From contig VGDN01000025.1 of NCBI GenBank assembly GCA_016869695.1, positions 1 through 11,301 on the forward strand: a stretch of DNA of 11,301 bases, given 5' to 3'. A model generated the notes under the pieces. It worked only from the letters and a program-made list of their open reading frames with translations. It ran no database searches and had not been told where the DNA came from. The translations under genes and the position numbers were made by a program. This stretch comes from Alphaproteobacteria bacterium. GTDB taxonomy: Bacteria > Pseudomonadota > Alphaproteobacteria > Rickettsiales > UBA1997. This document shows positions 1 through 5,962 of this stretch, piece after piece; the first letter of the stretch is position 1; each line of letters starts with the position of its first letter.

Positions 1-862
1 ATTTTCTGACGCGATTTCGGCAGTAAAAGAATCTTACGAAGCCGGAATCACTGACGAGTTTGTAAAGCCTTGTGTGACCGCTGGATATATAGGTATCAAA
101 GACGGAGACACCCTGCTATTCTGTAACTTTCGCGCTGATCGTGCTCGCCAAATCTCAGAAAAACTTTTTGCTGAGGTAAAATTTTCCCAAGCCATAGCTT
201 TAACACAATATTCCGAAAAGCTTGATGAGTACTACAAAATACTATTCCCACCAATCGAAGTGAAAAATTCTCTGCCGGAAATTTTAGCGGCAAATGGACT
301 AACTCAGCTGCGTATTGCCGAGACCGAAAAATATGCTCACGTCACTTTTTTCTTCTCTTGCGGGCACGAGAGTGAGCTGCCAGGCGAGGAGCGGATATTG
401 GTCAAATCGCCCGCGGTCGCAACTTATGACCTTCAACCAGAAATGTCGGCGAATGAAGTTGGCGAGAAGCTGAGAGCCGCTATCAAATCGGATAAGTTTG
501 ATTTCATCATCGTGAACTATGCCAATCCCGACATGGTCGGACATAGTGGTCTACTGATACCATCGATCGCAGCAGTTGAGGCGATAGACAAACAGCTTGG
601 TATAATCGAAGAGGTTATTTTGGAGAAAAATGGTCTAATGCTTATCTCGGCAGACCATGGGAATATTGAGTGCATGCAGGATGAGAATCATCAGCCCCAC
701 ACATCTCACACCACAAATCCCGTGCCACTGATTTTGATTGGAAAAAAAGTAAGCGGTTTACACCTAGAAAATGGCAGCCTCGACGACATCGCCCCGACAA
801 TCTTGCATCTAATGAAGCTCAAACAACCACTCGAGATGAGCGGTAAAAATCTTATTCGCTAA
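1..862 (+). CDS. gpmI: 2,3-bisphosphoglycerate-independent phosphoglycerate mutase, 3' part
   Basis: This enzyme interconverts 3- and 2-phosphoglycerate in glycolysis and gluconeogenesis, using two Mn ions in the cytoplasm. The frame is open from base 2, so the gene begins upstream of the window; about 286 residues are visible out of the roughly 510 usual for the family. The 24 codons before the GTG at 74 already read as family sequence (AISAVKESYEAGITDEF), so that GTG is internal. Recognisable motifs are FNFRADRAR (near 126-152), the metal-binding NPDMVGH (near 523-543), SADHGN (near 647-664) and PHTSHT (near 697-714), which supply the Asp/His ligands of the alkaline-phosphatase-like domain. 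The phosphoserine nucleophile lies upstream and cannot be checked. Stop TAA at 860-862 is followed 2 bases later by lepB, suggesting cotranscription. Confidence 0.96.
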   Translation, partial: FSDAISAVKESYEAGITDEFVKPCVTAGYIGIKDGDTLLFCNFRADRARQISEKLFAEVKFSQAIALTQYSEKLDEYYKILFPPIEVKNSLPEILAANGLTQLRIAETEKYAHVTFFFSCGHESELPGEERILVKSPAVATYDLQPEMSANEVGEKLRAAIKSDKFDFIIVNYANPDMVGHSGLLIPSIAAVEAIDKQLGIIEEVILEKNGLMLISADHGNIECMQDENHQPHTSHTTNPVPLILIGKKVSGLHLENGSLDDIAPTILHLMKLKQPLEMSGKNLIR

Positions 863-864
863 CA

Positions 865-1602
865 ATGTCTAATCCTGCACCTAACAAAAAAAAAGAGCTC
901 GGCTTCTTTCCAACTCTCATCATAGCTTTAGTTTGCGCTGGCTTAATCCGCTCATTTTTTTTCGAGCCTTTCCACATCCCATCTGGCTCAATGAAACCAA
1001 ATCTGCTCATCGGCGATTACATCTTCGTTACCAAATATTCCTATGGCTACAGCCGCTACTCCTTTCCATTTGGACTACCTCTTTTTGAAAACAGATTTTG
1101 GCAGGTGGGAAAACCGCAGCGCGGTGATGTTATAGTTTTTAAGCTACCATCCAATCCCAAAATCAATTACATCAAGCGCTTGATTGGCCTACCTGGAGAC
1201 CGTATCCAGATGCGCGATGGTACCCTCTATATCAACGATAAGAAAATCGAAAAATCTGCCGACGGAATCTTTGATGATGAAGATATGGCCATCTCTGCGC
1301 AAATCAGAAAGTTCCATGAGAGCCTACCTGAGGGCCATCAGGTCACAGTACTTGATCAAAGAAAATCACCGCAAGACAATACTGGAATCTATGAAGTACC
1401 GGAAGGCCACTACTTCTTGATGGGGGATAATCGAGACAACTCACAGGATAGTCGTTTCCTAGATTTTGTTGGTTATGTACCTGAAGAAAATCTGGTCGGA
1501 CGTGCCTCCACCATATTTTTTTCAACCGCCAAACCAATCTGGCAAATCTGGTATTGGCCTGTCTCCATCCGCTTCAACCGTATCTTTCAAGGAATTAAAT
1601 GA
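865..1602 (+). CDS. lepB: Signal peptidase I
   Basis: This is the membrane serine protease that removes signal peptides from exported proteins on the outer face of the inner membrane. The 245-residue protein has a short basic N-terminus and one hydrophobic segment (about residues 14-33). Then come the S26 family boxes: PSGSMKP with catalytic Ser42, the KRLIGLPGD box with the general-base Lys104, and GDNRDNSQDSR (187-197). The ATG is 2 bases after the gpmI stop. The stop overlaps the rnc start as ATGA, so lepB and rnc are probably translationally coupled; lepB-rnc is a common bacterial pair. Codons 7-10 contain a run of nine A and codons 30-33 a run of eight T. Both are possible slippage sites, but the frame is intact. 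Confidence 0.97.
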   Translation: MSNPAPNKKKELGFFPTLIIALVCAGLIRSFFFEPFHIPSGSMKPNLLIGDYIFVTKYSYGYSRYSFPFGLPLFENRFWQVGKPQRGDVIVFKLPSNPKINYIKRLIGLPGDRIQMRDGTLYINDKKIEKSADGIFDDEDMAISAQIRKFHESLPEGHQVTVLDQRKSPQDNTGIYEVPEGHYFLMGDNRDNSQDSRFLDFVGYVPEENLVGRASTIFFSTAKPIWQIWYWPVSIRFNRIFQGIK

Positions 1603-2288
1603 ACCAGGATCTCAAAAATTTCTGCATCAAAATCTCTTACTATTTTAGCAACCCGAAACTGATGGAGGAGGCACTTACGCATCCAAGCCTCTCTAAGAAC
1701 AATATCGATAAACCGAACTATCAACGCCTCGAATTTTTGGGAGATAAAGTGCTTGGATTGGTTGTCGGTGAGTTCTTGATGAGTAGATATCATAATGAGA
1801 TGGAAGGCTCGCTATCTAGGCGTCAAGCCGCTTTGGTTTCGGGTGAAACCCTTGCCGAAGTTGCGCTGCTAATAGGCCTCGAAGAAGTTTTGCAGATCAG
1901 TAGCGGTGAAAGAAAACTGGGCGGAAAGCTGAATAAACGAAATCTAGAAAATGCCCTAGAAGCCCTGATTGGCGCTATATATCTCGATTCGAATTATGAC
2001 GAAGCGAAGGCTTTTATCATGAAATTTTGGCAGTCATTTTTTGAGCGCGATATCCTTCCGCCAAAAGATCCTGTGTCCGAACTACAAGAGTTAGTACAGA
2101 TGCGCACCAAACAGTTACCTCAATATTCAACTATTAAAGATGGTGGTTTTGATCACGCCCCGATCTTCACTTCAACAGTAAAAATTCCACTGAGAAATCT
2201 TGATTTTTCTGCTTCTGGCAGTTCCAAGAAAGAAGCACAAAAGAAGGTGGCGAAGGTAGCTTTAGACTATCTACTCAACAACGCTTAG
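1599..2288 (+). CDS. rnc: Ribonuclease III
   Basis: This endonuclease cuts double-stranded RNA and matures the rRNA precursor and some mRNAs. The 229 residues comprise an N-terminal RNase III domain with the signature RLEFLGDKVLGL (43-54, metal residues Glu45 and Asp49) and a C-terminal dsRNA-binding domain (about 155-229) starting near DPVSELQE and ending with the alanine- and lysine-rich KKEAQKKVAKVAL helix. In the second metal motif the protein reads ENALEALIGA. Glu121 matches the essential E. coli Glu117, but the preceding ligand (E. coli Asp114) is Asn118. I recall the same Asn in Rickettsia RNase III, so it looks like a lineage trait rather than inactivation. The start overlaps lepB by 4 bases. 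The 3' end overlaps the convergent hda gene by 18 bases. Confidence 0.96.
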   Translation: MNQDLKNFCIKISYYFSNPKLMEEALTHPSLSKNNIDKPNYQRLEFLGDKVLGLVVGEFLMSRYHNEMEGSLSRRQAALVSGETLAEVALLIGLEEVLQISSGERKLGGKLNKRNLENALEALIGAIYLDSNYDEAKAFIMKFWQSFFERDILPPKDPVSELQELVQMRTKQLPQYSTIKDGGFDHAPIFTSTVKIPLRNLDFSASGSSKKEAQKKVAKVALDYLLNNA

Positions 2289-2843
2289 CGCCGCATAACT
2301 CATCGGCAAATCGCGTAAGATGGTTTTGATCTTATGATGTGAGAGCTTAATTTGCCTACGTGCAAACCGATTCAACAAAAGCTGTTTTAACGCTTCTCTG
2401 CTCGGATTCTCGATCTCTACCACAAAAATATTTTTCAGACGCGACTTGAGATCTTTAAGGCGCAAGCCGGATATCTCACGCATAGTAAGCAACAAAAAGG
2501 CTCGCGACTCAGAGATCAGGTTGATTAAGCTCAACAACTTTTCCTCATTTGTACATTTCTGTAAATCTTCAAAAACGTAAAAGTGGTTTTCCGTAAAAAT
2601 CCGCCGCTCCAAATCCACAAACTCCACGCCATATTTTTTTGCAAAAATATTTAGCAGATGAGTTTTTCCTGAGGACTCTTCACCCTTAATAATTAAGAAT
2701 GGAAGCGGTGCTGTGTTAAAATCTTTTTGTGCAAAAAACTTTTCCAGAAAATTCCGCACCACCTCGTTTTCCGGCAGCAAAACAAAATCTTCTTTTAGGT
2801 AAGAATCGGTCTGATCTTGGAATGGAAGAGATAGTTGGCCCAA
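2271..2843 (-). CDS. hda: DnaA-family regulator of initiation, Hda/HdaA type
   Basis: Hda proteins bind the DNA polymerase sliding clamp and stimulate ATP hydrolysis by DnaA, preventing re-initiation. The protein is 190 residues. Residues 3-8 are QLSLPF, almost identical to the clamp-binding motif at the N-terminus of E. coli Hda (QLSLPL), and this is the best evidence for Hda rather than a DnaA fragment. AAA+ features follow: Walker A GEESSGKT (54-61), a Walker B-like FYVFEDLQ (88-95), a sensor I region (LLLTMRE) and the arginine-finger box KSRLKN (Arg135). There is no DNA-binding domain IV, as expected for Hda. The C-terminus looks about 20 residues shorter than E. coli Hda. The start is TTG at 2843; the frame upstream offers no ATG or GTG close by. 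It begins 2 bases after the gatC stop, so translational coupling is likely. Confidence 0.85.
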   Translation of the reverse strand: MGQLSLPFQDQTDSYLKEDFVLLPENEVVRNFLEKFFAQKDFNTAPLPFLIIKGEESSGKTHLLNIFAKKYGVEFVDLERRIFTENHFYVFEDLQKCTNEEKLLSLINLISESRAFLLLTMREISGLRLKDLKSRLKNIFVVEIENPSREALKQLLLNRFARRQIKLSHHKIKTILRDLPMSYAALSVVE

Positions 2844-2845
2844 GT

Positions 2846-3136
2846 TTATTCGATCACTTTTGGCACGGCAAAGTAGCCATATTTTGCCTGCTTCGCATTT
2901 CTTAAAACATCATCAGCGATGCCGCCATCGCTGACTTCATCCTTGTTTAAACGTAGCAACATCTCATGCACATTGGTCAGTGGTTCGACATTTTCTGTGT
3001 TAACTTCGTTGAGCTTTTCAACCCAAGAGATTATCCCGCCAACCTGCTTGGATACAGTCTCACGCTCTGATTCTGGCACTTCTATTCGCGCTAAGCGGCA
3101 AAGTTTTTTCAAATCTTGTTCAGTGATATTTGGCAT
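2846..3136 (-). CDS. gatC: Glutamyl-tRNA(Gln)/aspartyl-tRNA(Asn) amidotransferase subunit C
   Basis: This is the small subunit of the GatCAB complex, which amidates mischarged Glu-tRNA(Gln) or Asp-tRNA(Asn). GatC wraps around and stabilises GatA. The 96 residues match the family in length and pattern: an N-terminal helix ITEQDLKKLCRLARIEV, a middle helix with SWVEKLNEVNTENVEPL, and a C-terminal part with aspartates followed by NAKQAKYGYFAVPKVIE, which matches the usual ending. The ATG at 3134-3136 fits the family start; no strong Shine-Dalgarno sequence is seen. It is divergent from ruvX, an arrangement common in alphaproteobacteria. The next gene is hda rather than gatA; gatA and gatB are not in the window and must lie elsewhere. 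Confidence 0.95.
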   Translation of the reverse strand: MPNITEQDLKKLCRLARIEVPESERETVSKQVGGIISWVEKLNEVNTENVEPLTNVHEMLLRLNKDEVSDGGIADDVLRNAKQAKYGYFAVPKVIE

Positions 3137-3143
3137 AGGTTCT

Positions 3144-3171
3144 AATCAAAAATCAAAAGTCAGAAATCAAA
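3144..3171. repeat. Heptamer-phased tandem repeat AATCAAA upstream of gatC
   Basis: Consecutive 7-base units read AATCAAA (3144-3150), AATCAAA (3151-3157), AGTCAGA (3158-3164) and AATCAAA (3165-3171). The array sits 7 bases upstream of the gatC start and runs into the left arm of the inverted repeat at 3164-3254. Sequence this AT-rich can mimic short repeats by chance, so on its own it is weak. It gains weight because two other loci in the window also have period-7 repeats. Confidence 0.5.
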
Positions 3172-3172
3172 A

Positions 3173-3178
3173 TATAAT
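3173..3178 (+). promoter_or_regulatory. Possible -10 box facing ruvX
   Basis: A perfect TATAAT lies in the left arm of the inverted repeat and would drive ruvX with a leader of roughly 80 bases. No convincing TTGACA-like -35 is visible 16-18 bases upstream, and the surroundings are AT-rich, so chance is possible. Confidence 0.3.
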
Positions 3179-3239
3179 GAAAAATGCAAAATGCTATGCG
3201 CCCAATGTTTAGGCCATGTCTCAGCATTTTTCCTTTTAC

Positions 3240-3245
3240 ATTATA
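3240..3245 (-). promoter_or_regulatory. Possible -10 box facing gatC
   Basis: This is the mirror TATAAT in the right arm of the inverted repeat, read on the minus strand toward gatC with a leader of about 95-100 bases. No -35 match is evident. The two -10 boxes point toward each other, so the two transcripts would overlap within the palindrome. Confidence 0.28.
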
Positions 3246-3263
3246 TTTTGATTTTTTGTTCTC

Positions 3264-3695
3264 ATGAGCTCAACCAACCAACCTAGTGGCCGCCTCATGG
3301 CACTGGATATCGGCACCAAAAGAATCGGCATCGCAACTTGTGATGCAACCAGATTAATAGCCACTCCGCGCCTAATCATTCACCGCGAAAATCTCGCTGA
3401 CGACCTCATGCAGATCAAAGAATTCTTGGAAGAAAACCAAATTGTCAGCATCGTGATTGGCCTACCTGCTGGTTACGAAGATACTCAGATACACATCAAA
3501 AACTTCGCTAAAAATCTCGACGAGCTTCTTTTGAAAAAAATCCCGATCTTTTTTTTAGACGAGTCACTAACAAGCTTTGAGGCTAAGCAAATCCACACTT
3601 CTCCTTTGTCGCGTAAAAAAAATAAGTTCATCGACGACATCGCGGCCAGCCTTATCCTTCAACGCTTCTTAAATTCACATGGGACTAGTTCGTAG
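3264..3695 (+). CDS. ruvX: Putative pre-16S rRNA nuclease (YqgF/RuvX family)
   Basis: This RNase H-fold protein is implicated in final trimming of the 16S rRNA 5' end. The 143 residues are the usual family length. The first strand carries MALDIGTKRIGIA (12-24, acidic Asp15). GLPAGYEDTQ (66-75) corresponds to the conserved GLP segment, followed by FLDESLTSFEA (97-107) and the closing acidic FIDDIAASLIL (122-132). The ATG at 3264 follows the right arm of the inverted repeat by 9 bases. The 3' end overlaps the following glycosyltransferase ORF by 17 bases in another frame. The divergent neighbour gatC supports an alphaproteobacterial origin. Confidence 0.94.
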   Translation: MSSTNQPSGRLMALDIGTKRIGIATCDATRLIATPRLIIHRENLADDLMQIKEFLEENQIVSIVIGLPAGYEDTQIHIKNFAKNLDELLLKKIPIFFLDESLTSFEAKQIHTSPLSRKKNKFIDDIAASLILQRFLNSHGTSS

Positions 3696-4746
3696 AATTT
3701 TTTATAAACCTCACTTCGTCTTAGATAAGTTTGAGAAAAATCCTTTTGGCCTGAAGCAGCAGCTGAATGGCTATCTCAGGAACTTCGGCGAAAAAAATCC
3801 TGACAAGTTTTTTTACGTCATCTGGTGCGTTTCTGGAGCTGGATTTTTTGCCAATCTAAACCGTGTGTTGGCGCATATAAAAATCGCCTATCGCCTCAAC
3901 ATGATCCCGGTTGTTGATTTCGAAAACTTCAAAAACATCTACAGCGAGAAAGAGCCAACCAACGGCACTAGCAACGCTTGGGAATATTACTTCAAACAAA
4001 TCTCCCCTTACGACCTCAAAGAAGTTTACCAAAGCAAGAGAGTATTTTTCTGTGATGGGTGGGTAGTGCCCGCAGCCATCGGCGAGCAGTTCCCAGACAG
4101 TAATGAAAATTTTTTCAACGGCGCTTCTTACAAAAAATTTTGTGAGGAACATCTGCAATTTCAGGAGGCGGTAAAAAACGAACTAAAAAAATATGACCAC
4201 TTCTTTGAGCAGCGAATTCTTGGCATCCACTTTCGCGGTAAAGAGTTCAACCTTGCCCAGCTCCACCCTTTCTGCCCAACGGTTGAACAGATGTTTCGCT
4301 ACACTGATGAGATCCTCGAAAAATACAAAATCGAAAAAATTTTCATGGTGACGGAGGAGAAGGATTACCTCGATTTGTTCATCAAAAAATATGGAAAAAG
4401 AGTGCTTTATTCCAGCGCGCTACGTGTGCCAAAGATTAACGCTTACAACCTGATCAATCCCCGTCCTCATCATCGCTACTCGCTAGGAATGGAAGCTTTA
4501 GTCGATGCCACACTGCTAGCCAAATGCACCGGCATGCTTTGTGGTCACAGTAACCTTTCCGGCCACTCTCTCAAGATGGGTGAGCATGAATTCACTTACG
4601 TCATCAACAACGGCATCAACCATAAAAAGTGGTACGTCGCCAGATTCGCTTTCAACATCAAAAAATATTTGCCGGCCAAGTGGGGTGGATTGTTGGATGA
4701 GGTAACAATTAAAGAACGGCCTGTAACGCCCGCACTAACTCACTGA
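3679..4746 (+). CDS. Fucosyltransferase-like glycosyltransferase (GT-B, O-FucT/NodZ-like)
   Basis: The 355-residue protein probably transfers a sugar from a nucleotide donor. The fold is suggested by GIHFRGKEF (182-190) followed by HPFCP (196-200), which resembles the donor-binding H-x-R-G-T-D stretch of the fucosyltransferase clan. Other matching parts are [10 protein letters not shown] (221-230), where the clan has an (F/V)-x-(A/V)-T-(D/E) strand, and [10 protein letters not shown] (288-297), like the conserved D...SN.S segment. N-terminal [14 protein letters not shown] (53-66), PVVDFENF (77-84) and NAWEYYF (99-105) also fit the group. Lys188 replaces the usual Thr. No signal peptide or clear membrane span is seen, so it should act in the cytoplasm, perhaps on LPS, a surface glycan or a protein. 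The ATG at 3679 lies inside ruvX; no upstream RBS is evident. Its 3' end overlaps hemA by 38 bases. Donor and acceptor are unknown; fucose is only an inference. Confidence 0.7.
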   Translation: MGLVRRIFYKPHFVLDKFEKNPFGLKQQLNGYLRNFGEKNPDKFFYVIWCVSGAGFFANLNRVLAHIKIAYRLNMIPVVDFENFKNIYSEKEPTNGTSNAWEYYFKQISPYDLKEVYQSKRVFFCDGWVVPAAIGEQFPDSNENFFNGASYKKFCEEHLQFQEAVKNELKKYDHFFEQRILGIHFRGKEFNLAQLHPFCPTVEQMFRYTDEILEKYKIEKIFMVTEEKDYLDLFIKKYGKRVLYSSALRVPKINAYNLINPRPHHRYSLGMEALVDATLLAKCTGMLCGHSNLSGHSLKMGEHEFTYVINNGINHKKWYVARFAFNIKKYLPAKWGGLLDEVTIKERPVTPALTH

Positions 4747-5902
4747 TCATCTCCTTAGTGTGCAACGGCGTGATGGTGATACGCAAACGCTCGTCGCCCT
4801 TAGCAACAGTTGGATAGTTGATGTGCTGAACATATATGTCGAACTCCTCAAGCAAACGCTTTGAAACCGTTCTAGCCTTGGCGGCATCGCCGATTAGAAC
4901 TGAGATGATATGCGAATCGTTTTTGACGATATCGATGCCAAGCCGCGCCAGCTCTGCTTTCAACACCACCACATTTTGATGTAACTTCTGCCTTAGCGAA
5001 TCATCGCTGCGACTGCTTTGGATATTCACAATAGTCGCCGCGGCGATCATCGGCGGTAGTGCGGTTGTGAAGATAAAGCCAGAAGCAACAGATCGCACCG
5101 CATCAACAATATCATGCCTTCCCGCGATGTAGCCCCCGATCGTGCCAAAGGCCTTAGCGAAAGTTCCTTGAATGATATCGATCTGGTTGGACAGACCAAG
5201 AGCATCGCACCAACCAGCGCCAGTCTTACCATAAAGCCCTACAGCATGCACCTCATCGATGTAGGTCAGCGCCTGATATTTCTTAGCAAGTTCGATGATT
5301 TTTCTGATCTCCCCAAAGTCGCCATCCATGGAATACACGGCTTCGGCAATGATTAGCTTTGGCCTCGCTAGTGAATATTTTCTTAGTCTACCTTCCAAAT
5401 CAGCCATGTCGTTGTGATTAAACACTTCCTTTGCAGCCTTGCTATTCCTGATGCCGCTGATGATCGAGGCATGATTTTTCTCGTCAGAAAAAATCACCAA
5501 ATCTGGCAAGATTTTTGCAAGCGCTTGGATCGTCGCATCATTCGCCACATAGCCGGAAACGAAGCAGAGCGCGGCTTCTTTACTGTGTAGCTCCACCACT
5601 TCTTTCTCGAGCTTAGTTAAAACCACACTCGTTCCCGAGATGTTACGTGTACCTCCCGCACCAAGCCCATAGCGATCTAATGCCTCATGTGCTGCTTTCA
5701 GCGCTTCCAAATTTTGCCCCATTCCAAGGTAATCATTCGAGCACCAAACCGTAATCTTGTGACCATTCTGACTGTTGATGGCGTAAGGAAACTCACCGCA
5801 AATCCGCGCGATATCGACAAACTCGCGGTAACGATTTTCTGCTTTGAGATTGGAGATGGTTTGGGAGAAGAGCTGGAGCAAGTTTAAGTGCTCAGTGCTC
5901 AA
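4709..5902 (-). CDS. hemA: 5-aminolevulinate synthase
   Basis: This PLP enzyme condenses glycine with succinyl-CoA to 5-aminolevulinate, the first step of heme synthesis in alphaproteobacteria (C4 pathway). The 397 residues align along the family: NRYREF (23-28), CSNDYLGM (54-61), GGTRNISGT (83-91), the PLP-contacting SDEKNHASI (139-147), [12 protein letters not shown] (214-225, with the PLP-N1 Asp216) and [13 protein letters not shown] (246-258) with Schiff-base Lys250. The late [10 protein letters not shown] segment also matches. No ATG start exists: an in-frame TGA at 5906-5908 leaves TTG at 5900-5902 or TTG at 5879-5881. The longer reading has its first codons made of heptamer repeat (LSTEH); the shorter one starts LLQLFSQ, like the family N-terminus. 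The gene follows the helicase gene by 60 bases and may share its transcript. Confidence 0.96.
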   Translation of the reverse strand: MSTEHLNLLQLFSQTISNLKAENRYREFVDIARICGEFPYAINSQNGHKITVWCSNDYLGMGQNLEALKAAHEALDRYGLGAGGTRNISGTSVVLTKLEKEVVELHSKEAALCFVSGYVANDATIQALAKILPDLVIFSDEKNHASIISGIRNSKAAKEVFNHNDMADLEGRLRKYSLARPKLIIAEAVYSMDGDFGEIRKIIELAKKYQALTYIDEVHAVGLYGKTGAGWCDALGLSNQIDIIQGTFAKAFGTIGGYIAGRHDIVDAVRSVASGFIFTTALPPMIAAATIVNIQSSRSDDSLRQKLHQNVVVLKAELARLGIDIVKNDSHIISVLIGDAAKARTVSKRLLEEFDIYVQHINYPTVAKGDERLRITITPLHTKEMISELVRALQAVL

Positions 5903-5961
5903 TGCTCAGTGCCCAGACTCTCATTAACTCTGAGCACTGGGCACTGACAACTGGGCACTGA
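5888..5961. repeat. Two opposed heptamer arrays (GTGCTCA type) between helicase and hemA
   Basis: The left array has four contiguous 7-base units: GTGCTCA (5888-5894), GTGCTCA (5895-5901), ATGCTCA (5902-5908) and GTGCCCA (5909-5915). After a 15-base spacer, the right array has the complementary units TGAGCAC (5931-5937), TGGGCAC (5938-5944), TGACAAC (5945-5951) and TGGGCAC (5952-5958), then TGA. The arms can pair in several registers; for example TCAGTGCCCAG (5906-5916) matches CTGGGCACTGA at 5937-5947 and again at 5951-5961. It fills the entire gap between the helicase stop and hemA and enters the hemA 5' end. No U-tract follows, so a standard terminator is unlikely. Confidence 0.85.
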
Positions 5962-5962
5962 A

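Larger units (their letters stand above)
3164..3254. repeat. Imperfect 32-bp inverted repeat in the gatC-ruvX gap
   Basis: The left arm (3164-3195) and right arm (3223-3254) are reverse complements at 29 of 32 positions, including a perfect outer 16-bp block (3164-3179 with 3239-3254) and a perfect inner 8-bp block (AAAATGCT with AGCATTTT). The loop is 27 bases. It occupies most of the intergenic gap, ending 9 bases before the ruvX start. The arms are AT-rich and there is no GC stem with a T-tail, so it does not look like a normal terminator. It may be a mobile or repeat-derived palindrome, or a divergent regulatory site. Confidence 0.75.

Noticed and set aside
74..76. GTG at 74 as the start of the phosphoglycerate mutase gene
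   Set aside because: The frame upstream to base 2 encodes conserved family residues, so the gene is cut by the window edge.
5888..5961. CRISPR-like array
   Set aside because: Units are 7 bases, contiguous and without spacers; no cas genes are nearby.
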